Assembly (NCBI RefSeq): GCF_002119685.1
Contig: NZ_CP021108.1
Location: forward strand, 2,914,001 to 2,978,000
Direction of reading: 5' to 3'
Length of the DNA: 64,000 nt
Source of the DNA: Bordetella genomosp. 8
Lineage (GTDB): Bacteria; Pseudomonadota; Gammaproteobacteria; Burkholderiales; Burkholderiaceae_B
The position numbers and the translations under genes were made by a program. The stretch's first letter is position 1; each line of letters opens with the position of its first letter. The notes below the pieces were generated by a model. The model searched no databases. It was not told the DNA's origin and saw nothing but the letters and a program-made list of their open reading frames with translations. Positions 1 through 8,598 of the stretch are shown here, one piece after another.

Positions 1-405
1 TTCTCCACCCGGCGCATGCTGGACGAATGCTTCGCCGCCGCGGGTGCCGAGCCCGTCGTGATCGCGGAAATGAATTCGATCGCCGCGATGGTCGGCCTGG
101 CCGGGCGCATGCAGGTCGGCACCATCGTCGTGGCGGGTGCCGCCGCGCTGAACCCGGCGCTGCGGGTGATCCCGCTGGAAAACCCCACGCCCATGCGCAC
201 GCCCGGCCTGCTGTTCAACAACGCGGTGCCGCAATCGCGCGCCAGCCTGGCCTTCGCGGCCTTGCTGCGCCGCGAGGCCATGTCGCGCGGCACTCGGCCG
301 GCCCAGCGTCCGGCGGCGCGCAAGCGCAGGAGCATCGCAGTCGCTGCTCCGACCGCTCCAACCACTCCCACGCCGCGCGGCCGCGCCCGCCCGGCCGCGC
401 GCTGA
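1..405 (+). CDS. LysR-family regulator, C-terminal fragment
   Basis: The open frame enters from the left edge (first codons read FSTRRM) and stops at 403-405. The segment with AEMNSIAAMVGL, a short beta stretch and VIPLENP resembles the last part of a LysR effector-binding domain, CynR/CbbR-like. After it comes a tail of about 40 residues rich in Arg, Ala and Pro that is not part of the fold and is probably disordered. The DNA-binding domain lies outside the window, so its targets cannot be judged. It converges on the amidohydrolase gene, with 12 bases between the stops. Confidence 0.72.
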   Translation, partial: FSTRRMLDECFAAAGAEPVVIAEMNSIAAMVGLAGRMQVGTIVVAGAAALNPALRVIPLENPTPMRTPGLLFNNAVPQSRASLAFAALLRREAMSRGTRPAQRPAARKRRSIAVAAPTAPTTPTPRGRARPAAR

Positions 406-417
406 ACCTTCCGCCGC

Positions 418-1530
418 TCAGGTGAGCCGCAATCCCAGAAGGCGCTGGGCATTGCCGCCCAGGATCGCCACGCGCTGCGCGTCGCTCAGCGTCTTGGTGG
501 CGAACACCTGGTCCACCGGATGATCTTCCCAGGGGATGGGATGGTCGGTGCCCAGCACGACCTGGCTGGCGCCGACCTGCGCCACGAGGTGGCGCAAGGC
601 TTCCGGCGTGAACACCAGGTTGTCGAAGTACAGCTGGTTCAGGTATTCCGTCGGCTTTTTCTTCAAGACGATGTCGGGATTGCAGTTCTGCGGCGAGACG
701 AAGCACGAGTGATCCATGCGGGGCGCATACGATCCCAGGTAGCCGCCGCCGTGCGCGGCCAGGATCTTCAGGCGCGGGTACTTGTCCAGCACGCCTTCGA
801 AGATCAGGTGTTGCAGCGCGATAGTGGTGTCCAGGGGATTGCCGATCACATTCGACATCCAGCCGTTGCCCTTGAACCGCTTGGCTAGTTCGGGCGTGCT
901 CTGCGGATGGATGAAGAGCACGGCGCCCAGTTCCTCGGCCTTGGCCCAGACGGTATGGAATTTCGGATCCGCGAATTCCTCGCCGTTGACGCTGCCGCCG
1001 ATGGCTGCGCCGCGCAGGCCTTGCGTCTTGATGGCCGTTTCCAGTTCCTGTACCGCCAGGTCGGGATATTGCAGCGATAGCGAGGCGAAGGCCGCGAAGC
1101 GCTGGGGATAGGCCGCGCACAGTTCCGCGAACCGCGCGTTGTGGATCTTGACGATGGCGGCCGAGGTATCGCGGTCCTTGCGATACCAGTAGGGATTGAC
1201 GGACAGCACTTCCATATCGATGCCCATGGCGTCCATGGCGGCCAGGCGCTTGCGGACGGCGTCCTTGTCGGACGCCGCGATGAAGTGCTCCGGCACGCCC
1301 TTCACCGGCGGGAGCACGCCCTTGGCGTCTGCGCCCATCAGGTCGATGGCGTCCTGGAAGTAGCAATGCGCATGCGTATCGACGGTGCGTACGCGTTTGC
1401 CGTTGACGGTGACGGGAAGGTGCCTGGGCGCGGCTGGCGTCTGCGCGCGGGCTGCATCCAGCAGCCCGCACGAGCAGAAGCCCATGCCCAGGCCGGTGGC
1501 GGTTTTCAGGAATGCTCGACGGGATTTCAT
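418..1530 (-). CDS. Exported amidohydrolase (ACMSD-like amidohydrolase_2 family)
   Basis: 370 aa. The N-terminus carries a twin-arginine motif (SRRAFLK, residues 3-9) and a hydrophobic stretch ending at ARAQ, so Tat export is predicted. The mature part has the metal-site HxH of this superfamily (DTHAH, H53 and H55), a later His in FIHPQST, another in AAHGGGYLG, and the closing Asp in GTDHP. This matches TIM-barrel decarboxylases/hydrolases related to 2-amino-3-carboxymuconate semialdehyde decarboxylase. A GGAGAC ribosome site lies 6 bases before the ATG. It is last in a co-directional row with an OYE reductase and an aldehyde dehydrogenase, which suggests a shared catabolic route. The substrate is unknown, and periplasmic location is unusual for this family. 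Confidence 0.85.
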   Translation of the reverse strand: MKSRRAFLKTATGLGMGFCSCGLLDAARAQTPAAPRHLPVTVNGKRVRTVDTHAHCYFQDAIDLMGADAKGVLPPVKGVPEHFIAASDKDAVRKRLAAMDAMGIDMEVLSVNPYWYRKDRDTSAAIVKIHNARFAELCAAYPQRFAAFASLSLQYPDLAVQELETAIKTQGLRGAAIGGSVNGEEFADPKFHTVWAKAEELGAVLFIHPQSTPELAKRFKGNGWMSNVIGNPLDTTIALQHLIFEGVLDKYPRLKILAAHGGGYLGSYAPRMDHSCFVSPQNCNPDIVLKKKPTEYLNQLYFDNLVFTPEALRHLVAQVGASQVVLGTDHPIPWEDHPVDQVFATKTLSDAQRVAILGGNAQRLLGLRLT

Positions 1531-1715
1531 GCTCTGTCTCCGATGTGTTTTTCGTTATGCGGTGCGTCTGGACGCCCGCGTCGGAGATGCGAGGATACGA
1601 ATAAACGCCGCGCTTGCCGCGTGATCCGTTGCGTGATGAGACCGCCATCTGCGCGGAATACAACAGCGGCGGCCGCCGACAGGTCATTGAAAGGCAGCCC
1701 GGCGCCAGGACCGCT

Positions 1716-2915
1716 TCAGATGCGTTCGCTCAAGGCCTCGTCGCTGGGCGACGCCGGCGCGCCCGTGCGGTTCAGCGGCATGGCGGCGATGACTTCCCGC
1801 CGGATCAACCGCATCGATTGTTCTGGCGGCAACAGCCGGTAGGCGTCCTGGCCCATCATGCGCACCGCCGCATGCACGGGCCAGTTCGGGTTCCATATCA
1901 GTTCGCGCGCCAGCGCGATCAGGTCGGCCTGGCCAGCCCGCAGGATGGCTTCGGCCTGTTCGGCTTCCGTGATCAGGCCCACCGCCATCGTGGGACAGCC
2001 GGTCTGGCTGCGCACCGCTTCGGCGAAAGGCACCTGGTAGCCCGGCACCCGCCGCACCACGGGCATGGCGGTATTGCCGGACAGGCCCCCCGACGAGCAG
2101 TCGATGACATCGACGCCGCGATCGCGCAGCGCGGCGGCGAGGGCCACGGTATCGTCGATATCCCATATGCCGCCACGGCCGTCCACCGCCGAGACGCGGA
2201 AGAACAAGGGCAGGTGATCCGGCCAGGCGGCGCGTACCGTCTCCGCGACTTCCAGCGCGAAGCGCATGCGGTTTTCGCGCGAGCCGCCGTAGCCATCCTG
2301 CCTGCGGTTGGTCAGCGGCGACAGGAACTGGTGGATGATGTAGCCGTGCGCGCCATGGATTTCCAGGATCTGGTAGCCGGCGTCCAGCGCGCGCGCGGCC
2401 GCTTCTTTCCAGTCCTGCAGGTGCCGGCGTATGTCGGAGGCGTCCATTTCGCGCATCCGGGGCCACACGGGCGGCGGTTCGCGCAGGCTCGGCACCATGC
2501 AGGTCCAGGGTGGCGTGCCCGCCTCCGCGCTGGCGTCGGTCAGCGGCGCGAAGTCCTGCAGCGCGCCATGGCAGGACCCCTTGCCACCGGAATGGCCCAG
2601 TTGCACCGCGGGCACCGCGCCCTGTTCCAGGATGAATTCATTGATGCGGCGATACGCAAGCACGTGCTCGTCGTTCCACAGGCCCGCGCACTGATAGGTC
2701 TTGCGGCCGTGGGGTTCGATCGCGGTTTCCTCGCCGAACACCAGCGCCGCGCCACCCACGGCGAACTTGCCGAAGTTGATCGTCTGCCATGCGCCCGGCC
2801 CGCCATCCACGGAATGGTATTGGCACATGGGCGACGCCACGATGCGATTGCGCAGCGTGACGGAGCGCAGCGTCAGCGGCGTGAAGAGCAGGGGAACATC
2901 CGGTTTTTCTTCCAT
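1716..2915 (-). CDS. NADH:flavin oxidoreductase, Old Yellow Enzyme family
   Basis: 399 aa, a full-length TIM-barrel FMN reductase of the YqjM/xenobiotic-reductase branch. The start LFTPLTLRSVTLRNRI and the PMCQY segment are typical. The substrate-binding histidine pair sits in IHGAHGYIIHQFLSP, followed by the family hallmark DGYGGSRENR. These enzymes reduce activated C=C bonds (enones, nitro-olefins) with NAD(P)H through FMN; they are cytosolic. The gene lies 100 bases after the aldehyde dehydrogenase and 185 before the amidohydrolase on the same strand, consistent with one transcript from the promoter near 4500. A second, more NamA-like OYE lies at 53475. The substrate cannot be named. Confidence 0.9.
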   Translation of the reverse strand: MEEKPDVPLLFTPLTLRSVTLRNRIVASPMCQYHSVDGGPGAWQTINFGKFAVGGAALVFGEETAIEPHGRKTYQCAGLWNDEHVLAYRRINEFILEQGAVPAVQLGHSGGKGSCHGALQDFAPLTDASAEAGTPPWTCMVPSLREPPPVWPRMREMDASDIRRHLQDWKEAAARALDAGYQILEIHGAHGYIIHQFLSPLTNRRQDGYGGSRENRMRFALEVAETVRAAWPDHLPLFFRVSAVDGRGGIWDIDDTVALAAALRDRGVDVIDCSSGGLSGNTAMPVVRRVPGYQVPFAEAVRSQTGCPTMAVGLITEAEQAEAILRAGQADLIALARELIWNPNWPVHAAVRMMGQDAYRLLPPEQSMRLIRREVIAAMPLNRTGAPASPSDEALSERI

Positions 2916-3015
2916 ATGCCTTCCAGGCGGGGGTCGCGGCTACCAGTCCAGCGCCGGCGCGCTTTCCTGCGCGCACAGGCGCCCCGGCAGCGGGCGGGCT
3001 TCGTCAGCCCTTATC

Positions 3016-4491
3016 TTATTCGCCCGCGAAGATATTCGGCATCTTGAGGTCGGTGGAGATCCAGACGCTTTTCGCTTCCATGAATTCCTTGACCGAGTCG
3101 ATGCCGCCTTCGCGGCCGATACCGCTGTGCTTCACGCCGCCGAAGGGCGTGGTGTAGCTGCTGGACCGGTAATTGTTGATCCACACCGTGCCGGCCTTCA
3201 GGCGTTCGGACATCAGCATGGCGCGATGCAGGCTGGTGGTCCAGACGCCGGCCGCCAGGCCGAAGCGGATGTCGTTGCCGATGCGGATGGCGTCTTCCTC
3301 GTCCTTGAATTTCAGCACCGACAGTACCGGGCCGAACACCTCTTCCTGGGCGATGCGCATGTCGTTGGTGACGTCGACGAAGATGGTCGGCTCGATGAAC
3401 TGTCCGGCGCCATAGCCCGGCCCGGACAAGGTGCGCCCGCCGGCCACGCAGCGTGCGCCTTCCTGCTTCGCGACCTCGATATAGTCGCGGATCTTGTCGA
3501 ACTGCGGCTTGGTGGTGATGGGCCCGATTTCGCTGGCGGGATCGGCGGGGTCGCCGATTTTCGCCGTCCGGGTGATCCGGGCCAGGCGTTCGACGAAGGC
3601 GTCGTGGATGGATTCCTGCAGCAGCACGCGCGAGCCGGCCACGCAGGTCTGGCCCGTGGCGGAGAATATCCCGGCGATCACGCCCTTGACGGCCTCGTCC
3701 AGGTCGGCGTCGTCGAACACGATGTTGGGCGATTTGCCGCCCAGCTCCAGCGAGACGCGCTTGAGGCTTTGCGCGGCGGTGGCGTAGATTTTGCGTCCGG
3801 CTTCGTCGCCGCCCGTGAAGGCGATGCGGTGCACGTCGGGGTGGCGGACCAGGGGATCGCCGACTTCGGCGCCGAACCCCGTCACGGTGTTGAAGACGCC
3901 CGGCGGAAAGCCGGCCTCTTCGAACAGCCTGGCCAGCTCGAACAGCGACGCCGACGTGTATTCGGACGGCTTGCAGACCACGGTGTTGCCGGCGCACAGC
4001 GCGGGAGCCATCTTCCAGGTGGTCAGCGGCAGCGACGAATTCCATGGCGTGATGCAGGCCACCACGCCCATGGGCTCGTAGCGGATGAAGTTGTAGACCT
4101 TGGGCCGGTCGATGGGGACCACCGCGCCCTGGATCTTGTCGGCCAGGCCGCCGAAATAGTAGTAGTACTTGGCCATGTACTTCATCTGGCCCAGCACGTC
4201 GCGCGTCAGCTTGCCGTTGTCGCGGCATTCGACGGCCGCCAGGTGCTCGGCATCGCGTTCGATCAGCGCGCCCAGCCGGTGCAGCAGCATGCCGCGATCG
4301 CTGGCGGACATGGTGGACCAGGGCCCTTCGAAGGCGCGCGCCGCGGCGCTTACCGCCAGGTCGACGTCGTCCGCGTTGCAGCGCGGAATCTCCGCCCATG
4401 CCGCTCCGGAGTAGGGGTCATGCGTTTCGAACCACGCATTGGACCGCGGGTCGCGCCACTCGTTATCGATGAAGAGCTGGTAGCGTTTCAT
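3016..4491 (-). CDS. NAD(P)-dependent aldehyde dehydrogenase
   Basis: 491 aa from the ATG at 4491, chosen because it begins the family start MKRYQLFIDNEW and has GGAGAC 8 bases upstream; the frame stays open 27 codons further but runs into the promoter region. The catalytic Glu is in SLELGGK (E249), the nucleophile in GQTCVAG (C283), and the oxyanion Asn in TPWNSS (N151), so the active site is intact. It oxidises an aldehyde to its acid. It is first in the minus-strand row with the OYE reductase and amidohydrolase and is divergent from a LysR gene, the usual arrangement for a regulator and its target. Confidence 0.92.
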   Translation of the reverse strand: MKRYQLFIDNEWRDPRSNAWFETHDPYSGAAWAEIPRCNADDVDLAVSAAARAFEGPWSTMSASDRGMLLHRLGALIERDAEHLAAVECRDNGKLTRDVLGQMKYMAKYYYYFGGLADKIQGAVVPIDRPKVYNFIRYEPMGVVACITPWNSSLPLTTWKMAPALCAGNTVVCKPSEYTSASLFELARLFEEAGFPPGVFNTVTGFGAEVGDPLVRHPDVHRIAFTGGDEAGRKIYATAAQSLKRVSLELGGKSPNIVFDDADLDEAVKGVIAGIFSATGQTCVAGSRVLLQESIHDAFVERLARITRTAKIGDPADPASEIGPITTKPQFDKIRDYIEVAKQEGARCVAGGRTLSGPGYGAGQFIEPTIFVDVTNDMRIAQEEVFGPVLSVLKFKDEEDAIRIGNDIRFGLAAGVWTTSLHRAMLMSERLKAGTVWINNYRSSSYTTPFGGVKHSGIGREGGIDSVKEFMEAKSVWISTDLKMPNIFAGE

Positions 4492-4557
4492 AGGGGTGTC
4501 TCCGGATGTGCAGCCGTCCATTCTCTGGGTTGACACCGATAAGCTCAAACGACTTCT

Positions 4558-4586
4558 TATGCTACGCTGCATGACTCTGACTCATG
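4558..4586. promoter_or_regulatory. Composite LysR-type operator, copy 1
   Basis: Between the divergent aldehyde dehydrogenase and LysR genes. It reads TATGC, six bases, then the inverted repeat CATGA-N7-TCATG (4570-4586), which contains the T-N11-A spacing of LysR boxes. An upstream ATGC-N6-GCAT (4559-4572) overlaps it, giving the tandem layout typical of LysR recognition and activation sites. Nearly the same element recurs at 6974-7003. The ATG at 4571 lies inside the palindrome, so it is probably not the lysR start. Confidence 0.6.
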
Positions 4587-4615
4587 GAAGCCCAGGCATC
4601 GTGGAACATCCGTCC

Positions 4616-5524
4616 ATGTCGCGGCTGCCGCCGCTGACCGCGTTGCGGGCCTTCGAATCGGCGGCGCGCAACCGTAGTTTCACCAAGGCGGCGCAGGAGC
4701 TTTTCCTGACCCAGTCGGCCATCAGCCGGCACGTGCGCAACCTGGAAGAACTGTTCGGCATCCCCCTGTTCTATCGCAACCATCGCGCGGTGACGCTGAC
4801 CCCGGATGGCGAGGCCTATATGCGCGACGTCGTCGACGCCTTCGCGCGCATCGACCTGGCGACGCGGCGGCTGAAATTCTCCGGCCGGCAGAACGTGTTG
4901 AACCTGCAGGCCTTTTCCACCTTCGCCATGTATTGGCTGATCCCTAGGCTGGGGCGCTTCCAGGAAATCAATCCGGAAATCGAGGTGCGGCTGACGGCGT
5001 CGGTGGCGCCGCTGGACTTCGAGCACAGCGACATCCATGCGTCGATACGCGCGGTGGCCGGGCGCGTGGATGATGGCATCCGCAGCGACAGGCTGTTCGA
5101 TTACCGCCTGATCGCCGTGGGCGCGCCGTCGATGGCGGCGGCCTGGCCCTTGCGCGTGCCGGGCGACCTGAAAAACGCGACGCTGCTGCACTCGCTGGCC
5201 CGCCCGGAAGATTGGGGCGTATGGCTGCGCGCGGTCGGCGCGCAGGACGTGCCGCTGGAAGGCGGCATGAAGTTCGAGTCCTCGGCCATGGCCTACCGGG
5301 CGGCGGAGCAGGGCCTGGGCGTGGCGTTGGCGCAGAGCTTCCTGGTGCAGGGCGAGCTTGCCAATGGGACGCTGCGGCGGATATTCCTCCACGAGGTCGC
5401 GTCGGAGCGCACCTACTACCTGATGAGCTCGCCACGGCACTGCGGCGATCCGGCGCTGGAGCTTTTCCGCGGCTGGCTGCTGGACGAAATCGCCACGGCC
5501 ACCGCGCAGCCGGCGGCCGCCTAG
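4616..5524 (+). CDS. LysR-family transcriptional regulator, GcvA-like
   Basis: 302 aa from ATG 4616 (MSRLPPLTALRAFESAARN, the standard family opening). In-frame ATGs at 4571 and further upstream fall in the operator and are rejected. The winged helix-turn-helix is at about residues 18-50 (SFTKAAQELFLTQSAISRH), followed by an effector domain with the GcvA-like ending. It is divergent from the aldehyde dehydrogenase with 124 bases between. Its likely targets, by inference from the shared palindromes, are its own promoter region and the mmgE/flavoprotein region near 7000. The effector is unknown. Confidence 0.92.
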   Translation: MSRLPPLTALRAFESAARNRSFTKAAQELFLTQSAISRHVRNLEELFGIPLFYRNHRAVTLTPDGEAYMRDVVDAFARIDLATRRLKFSGRQNVLNLQAFSTFAMYWLIPRLGRFQEINPEIEVRLTASVAPLDFEHSDIHASIRAVAGRVDDGIRSDRLFDYRLIAVGAPSMAAAWPLRVPGDLKNATLLHSLARPEDWGVWLRAVGAQDVPLEGGMKFESSAMAYRAAEQGLGVALAQSFLVQGELANGTLRRIFLHEVASERTYYLMSSPRHCGDPALELFRGWLLDEIATATAQPAAA

Positions 5525-5540
5525 GGCCGTAGACCGGGCA

Positions 5541-6896
5541 TCAGGCGGGCGCGATGCTCGCCAGCCGCGCCTGCACGTGCGCATAGGCGCCGACATACGA
5601 CCCCTGGTAGAGCGCGGTCACGCCGCCATGCGGATCGTCGGGCCCCATCAGCCGGCGCGCATGTTCGATACCCCAGCCGCGCAGGTCCTGCATCGAGCGC
5701 CTGGCTTCATGGATCATCGCGCCGCCGCGCCAGATGCGCGCGCCGATCACGGCGTTCTTGAGTCCGGTGGGCGCGTCGCGATCCATGCGTAGCTCGATCC
5801 GCGGCAACAGCGCCGCCGCCGCCGGTGCCGGCATCCACGGGCCCGCGGGCCCGGAAAAGGCCGCATAGGAAATATCTCCGGCGCCGGCGATCGCGGCCAC
5901 CGCCTGAGCGCTGTTGCGCGCCTGCCGCAAGTCCCTGGGCGCCGGGCAATCCAGGTGGGGCACCCAGGGCATGTCGATCTCGATGCGCTCGACCGGTCCG
6001 CCGTCGACGACTTCTTCCAGGATCGCCACCAGCAGGTTCAGGTAGATGTTGCAGGGATAGCGCTTGAAAACCAGCGCTTCCGCCGCCTTGGGGCCGGCGA
6101 CGGACAGGCGTGCGGCATCGACGTGGTCCTGCCCGAACAGCGTGCCCAGGCCGCGCTGGAAATCGCGCGACGCTTCCCAGCCGCGCGCAGCCAGCAGCGC
6201 CGCTTCCAGCCCATGCAGCGCGCCCCAGCCGAAGTGTGTCATGCCTATCATGGACGCCGCGCTGTTGACCGCGAGTCCGGAGGCGCGCGTCAAGGCGATG
6301 GCCAGCGCGTTGACGCAAGCCTGGGGCGGCAGGCGCAGCATGCGCGCCGCGCTGGCCGCCGCGGCGAGCGTGCCGAAGACGCCGGGGCTGTGGAAGCCCA
6401 CGCCCGGCCGCGTTCCCGTAATCGCGCCGCGGAAACGCCATGCGGCGTCGATGCCCGCCAGGACGGCGGAGGCCGTCCGGGCGTCGGCATCGTCCGCGGC
6501 AAGCCCGCCGGTCCGCGCGCCGATCAGCTTGTGCGCCGCGCAGGATGCCAGCGTGGCGGGCAACACTGTGTGCGAAGGACCCGGATCCATGGGGTCCAGG
6601 TCGGACGCGCCCGCCAGTGTCCCGAGATGGCCGATGCGATCGAGCGGTTCGAGCAGGCCCCCCAGCATGCCGTCGATGCGGCGGGCCGCATCGTCCTGGT
6701 CGTCGTTTCCGCCCGCATCTTCCGCATCGTCACGTGCGCGGAAAGGCCAGACCCAGTTCTCCCGTTCGATGCCGAACAGCGTGCACAGCAGGGAAGCCCG
6801 TATGCCCTGGTCGATCGCGGTCCTGGCCGCCGGCGTTTCATTGTCGATGTCGGCGTGCGCCACCAGCGCGCCCAGCTCCGGAAACTCATGCTGCAT
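5541..6896 (-). CDS. MmgE/PrpD family protein (first copy)
   Basis: 451 aa from ATG 6896, which has GGGAGAC 6 bases upstream; a 31-codon upstream extension is not family-like. The all-helical MmgE/PrpD fold is indicated by GVFGTLAAAASAARML, FGWGALHGLEAALLAARG and the KRYPCNIYLNLL segment near the middle. Relatives are 2-methylcitrate dehydratase and cis-aconitate decarboxylase. This copy is shorter at the start and diverged, so neither activity can be assumed. It is divergent from the flavoprotein gene; both flank the second LysR-type operator. Its stop is 16 bases from the lysR stop (convergent). Confidence 0.8.
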   Translation of the reverse strand: MQHEFPELGALVAHADIDNETPAARTAIDQGIRASLLCTLFGIERENWVWPFRARDDAEDAGGNDDQDDAARRIDGMLGGLLEPLDRIGHLGTLAGASDLDPMDPGPSHTVLPATLASCAAHKLIGARTGGLAADDADARTASAVLAGIDAAWRFRGAITGTRPGVGFHSPGVFGTLAAAASAARMLRLPPQACVNALAIALTRASGLAVNSAASMIGMTHFGWGALHGLEAALLAARGWEASRDFQRGLGTLFGQDHVDAARLSVAGPKAAEALVFKRYPCNIYLNLLVAILEEVVDGGPVERIEIDMPWVPHLDCPAPRDLRQARNSAQAVAAIAGAGDISYAAFSGPAGPWMPAPAAAALLPRIELRMDRDAPTGLKNAVIGARIWRGGAMIHEARRSMQDLRGWGIEHARRLMGPDDPHGGVTALYQGSYVGAYAHVQARLASIAPA

Positions 6897-6973
6897 CGCT
6901 GTCTCCCGTCTTCTGTGTGATGCGATCCAGCGCTGACTATACACAGCAAGTACGCCTATCCCAGCACGATATC

Positions 6974-7003
6974 TATGCACGCTTCGCATGACTCCAGATC
7001 ATG
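6974..7003. promoter_or_regulatory. Composite LysR-type operator, copy 2
   Basis: Lies between divergent mmgE/prpD (start 6896) and the flavoprotein gene (start 7085). It contains ATGC-N7-GCAT (6975-6989) overlapping GCATGA-N7-TCATGC (6986-7004), both with T-N11-A spacing. Against copy 1 it keeps TATGC, ACGCT, GCATGACTC and TCATG in the same order and nearly the same spacing. One regulator probably binds both; the adjacent LysR at 4616 is the obvious candidate. Confidence 0.6.
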
Positions 7004-7084
7004 CAAGCCAGCAAAAATATCGATTGAGACCCCCACCGAAATCACCAACACTGGGCGCATATTTTCATGACCAGGAAAACGCAT

Positions 7085-8548
7085 ATGGTTGCGCAAGAAG
7101 AATCCCGCTTCGACGTCGTGGTGGTGGGTTGCGGGGTGGCGGGCCTGAGCGCGGCGGTGGCCGCCGCCGAAGCCGGGGCCAAGGTCGCCCTGCTGGAAAG
7201 GTCGACCTATGAAGAACGCGGCGGCAACACCCGATATACGGAGGCCTACCTGCGCATGAAGAGCGAAACGGAGCTCGCGCACGACTTCGAATCGCTCCTG
7301 ATCGACAACAGCGGCTACTACATCCAGCCGGACTTCGCCGAATCCACCGTGCGCGACTACGAGAACTGGTCGCCTGTCGTGAAGGCGCTGCCGTTCACGG
7401 ATCCCGAGCTGATCTCCACCTTCACCGAGTCCGTGCCCCATGCCATCGCGTGGCTGAAGGCGCATGGCATCAGCTTCGGCGAAGCCGGCTTCTATGGCCT
7501 GACGCCGCGTCCTTCGCCGCGTATCGCCGTCAACGGCGGTGGCCTGCAGCTGGTGGAAACCATGACGGCCTGCGCCGAAAAGGCGGGGGTGCGCTTCTTC
7601 TACGAGATGACCGCCTGCGAGCTGCTGCAGTCGGAGGACGGCAAGGTCTGCGGCCTGAAGGCCACGGACACGGCCAACGTGCCGCACCGCTTCCATTGCA
7701 ATGCCGTCATCCTGGCCTGCGGCGGTTTCCAGGGCAATTCGGAAATGGTCATCCGCTACATAGGCGCGAAGGGACGCTACCTGCGTCCCGTCGCCCCCGG
7801 CGGCTACTACAACAAAGGCGAAGGCATCAAGATGGCGCTGCGTATCGGCGCGGCGCCGTCGGGCGACTTCGCCGAATACCACGGCCAACCCATCGATCCG
7901 CGATCGAGCGCGTCCGAAGCGCTGGTCATGGTGTATCCCTATGGCGTGCTGATCAATCGCGACGGCAAGCGCTTCATCGATGAAGCGCCCGGCACCATCG
8001 ATGCCCACTACGAAGAAACCATACGTTTGATCGCCGAGCAGAAGAAGGGCATCGCCTACTGCATCCTGGACGACAAGATCAACCGCATTCCGAACTGGAA
8101 GCGTTGCGTGCGCAGCGACCAGCCGCCGGAAACGGCGCCGGACATCGCGTCGCTGGGCAGGAAGCTGGGCTTCGACGGCGAGGCCGCGCAACGCACCATC
8201 GACGAATACAACCGCGCCTGCGGCGCGGGCACCTTCAATCCGGAGATCCTGGACGGCCTGGCCACCCGCGGGCTGTCGCCGCGCAAGTCCAACTATGCCG
8301 TGCCGCTGGATACTCCGCCTTTCCACGTCTATCCGATCATTTCGGCCAACACCTTCACGCTGGGAGGATTGAAGGTGAATGCCAACGCGCAGGTGGTCAA
8401 GAACGAAGGGTGCATACTGCCGGGCCTGTACGCCGCCGGCGAAACGATGGGCCTGTACTACGGGCGTTATCCGGGGGCCACGTCCGTGCTGCGGGGCGCG
8501 GTATTCGGCCGGCGGGCAGGGGAGCACGCCGCCGCGCATGCCACATAG
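7085..8548 (+). CDS. FAD-dependent oxidoreductase, tricarballylate dehydrogenase-like
   Basis: 487 aa from ATG 7085, preferred over 7067 because AGGAAA lies about 9 bases upstream. An FAD-binding start (VVVGCGVAGLSAAV with GxGxxG, residues 12-25, then LLER) and the closing motif GLYAAGE...YPGATSVLRGAVFGRRAG place it in the fumarate reductase/succinate dehydrogenase flavoprotein family, closest in pattern to TcuA. That enzyme oxidises tricarballylate to cis-aconitate. No TcuB-like iron-sulfur partner is nearby, so its electron acceptor is unclear. It heads a plus-strand operon with a Bug receptor and a second mmgE/prpD, which suggests catabolism of a di- or tricarboxylic acid (inference). Confidence 0.85.
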   Translation: MVAQEESRFDVVVVGCGVAGLSAAVAAAEAGAKVALLERSTYEERGGNTRYTEAYLRMKSETELAHDFESLLIDNSGYYIQPDFAESTVRDYENWSPVVKALPFTDPELISTFTESVPHAIAWLKAHGISFGEAGFYGLTPRPSPRIAVNGGGLQLVETMTACAEKAGVRFFYEMTACELLQSEDGKVCGLKATDTANVPHRFHCNAVILACGGFQGNSEMVIRYIGAKGRYLRPVAPGGYYNKGEGIKMALRIGAAPSGDFAEYHGQPIDPRSSASEALVMVYPYGVLINRDGKRFIDEAPGTIDAHYEETIRLIAEQKKGIAYCILDDKINRIPNWKRCVRSDQPPETAPDIASLGRKLGFDGEAAQRTIDEYNRACGAGTFNPEILDGLATRGLSPRKSNYAVPLDTPPFHVYPIISANTFTLGGLKVNANAQVVKNEGCILPGLYAAGETMGLYYGRYPGATSVLRGAVFGRRAGEHAAAHAT

Positions 8549-8598
8549 CGGCAGCGCGGCGCGCGACAAAAATCAATTCAAAAACAACGGAGACAAGC

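Noticed and set aside
1614..3047. 477-codon open frame on the plus strand
   Set aside because: Lies antisense across the OYE gene, which has complete FMN-enzyme motifs; no ribosome site and no domain.
4530..4563. Sigma-70 promoter TTGACA with TATGCT for lysR
   Set aside because: The spacing is 22 bases, too long for a normal promoter.
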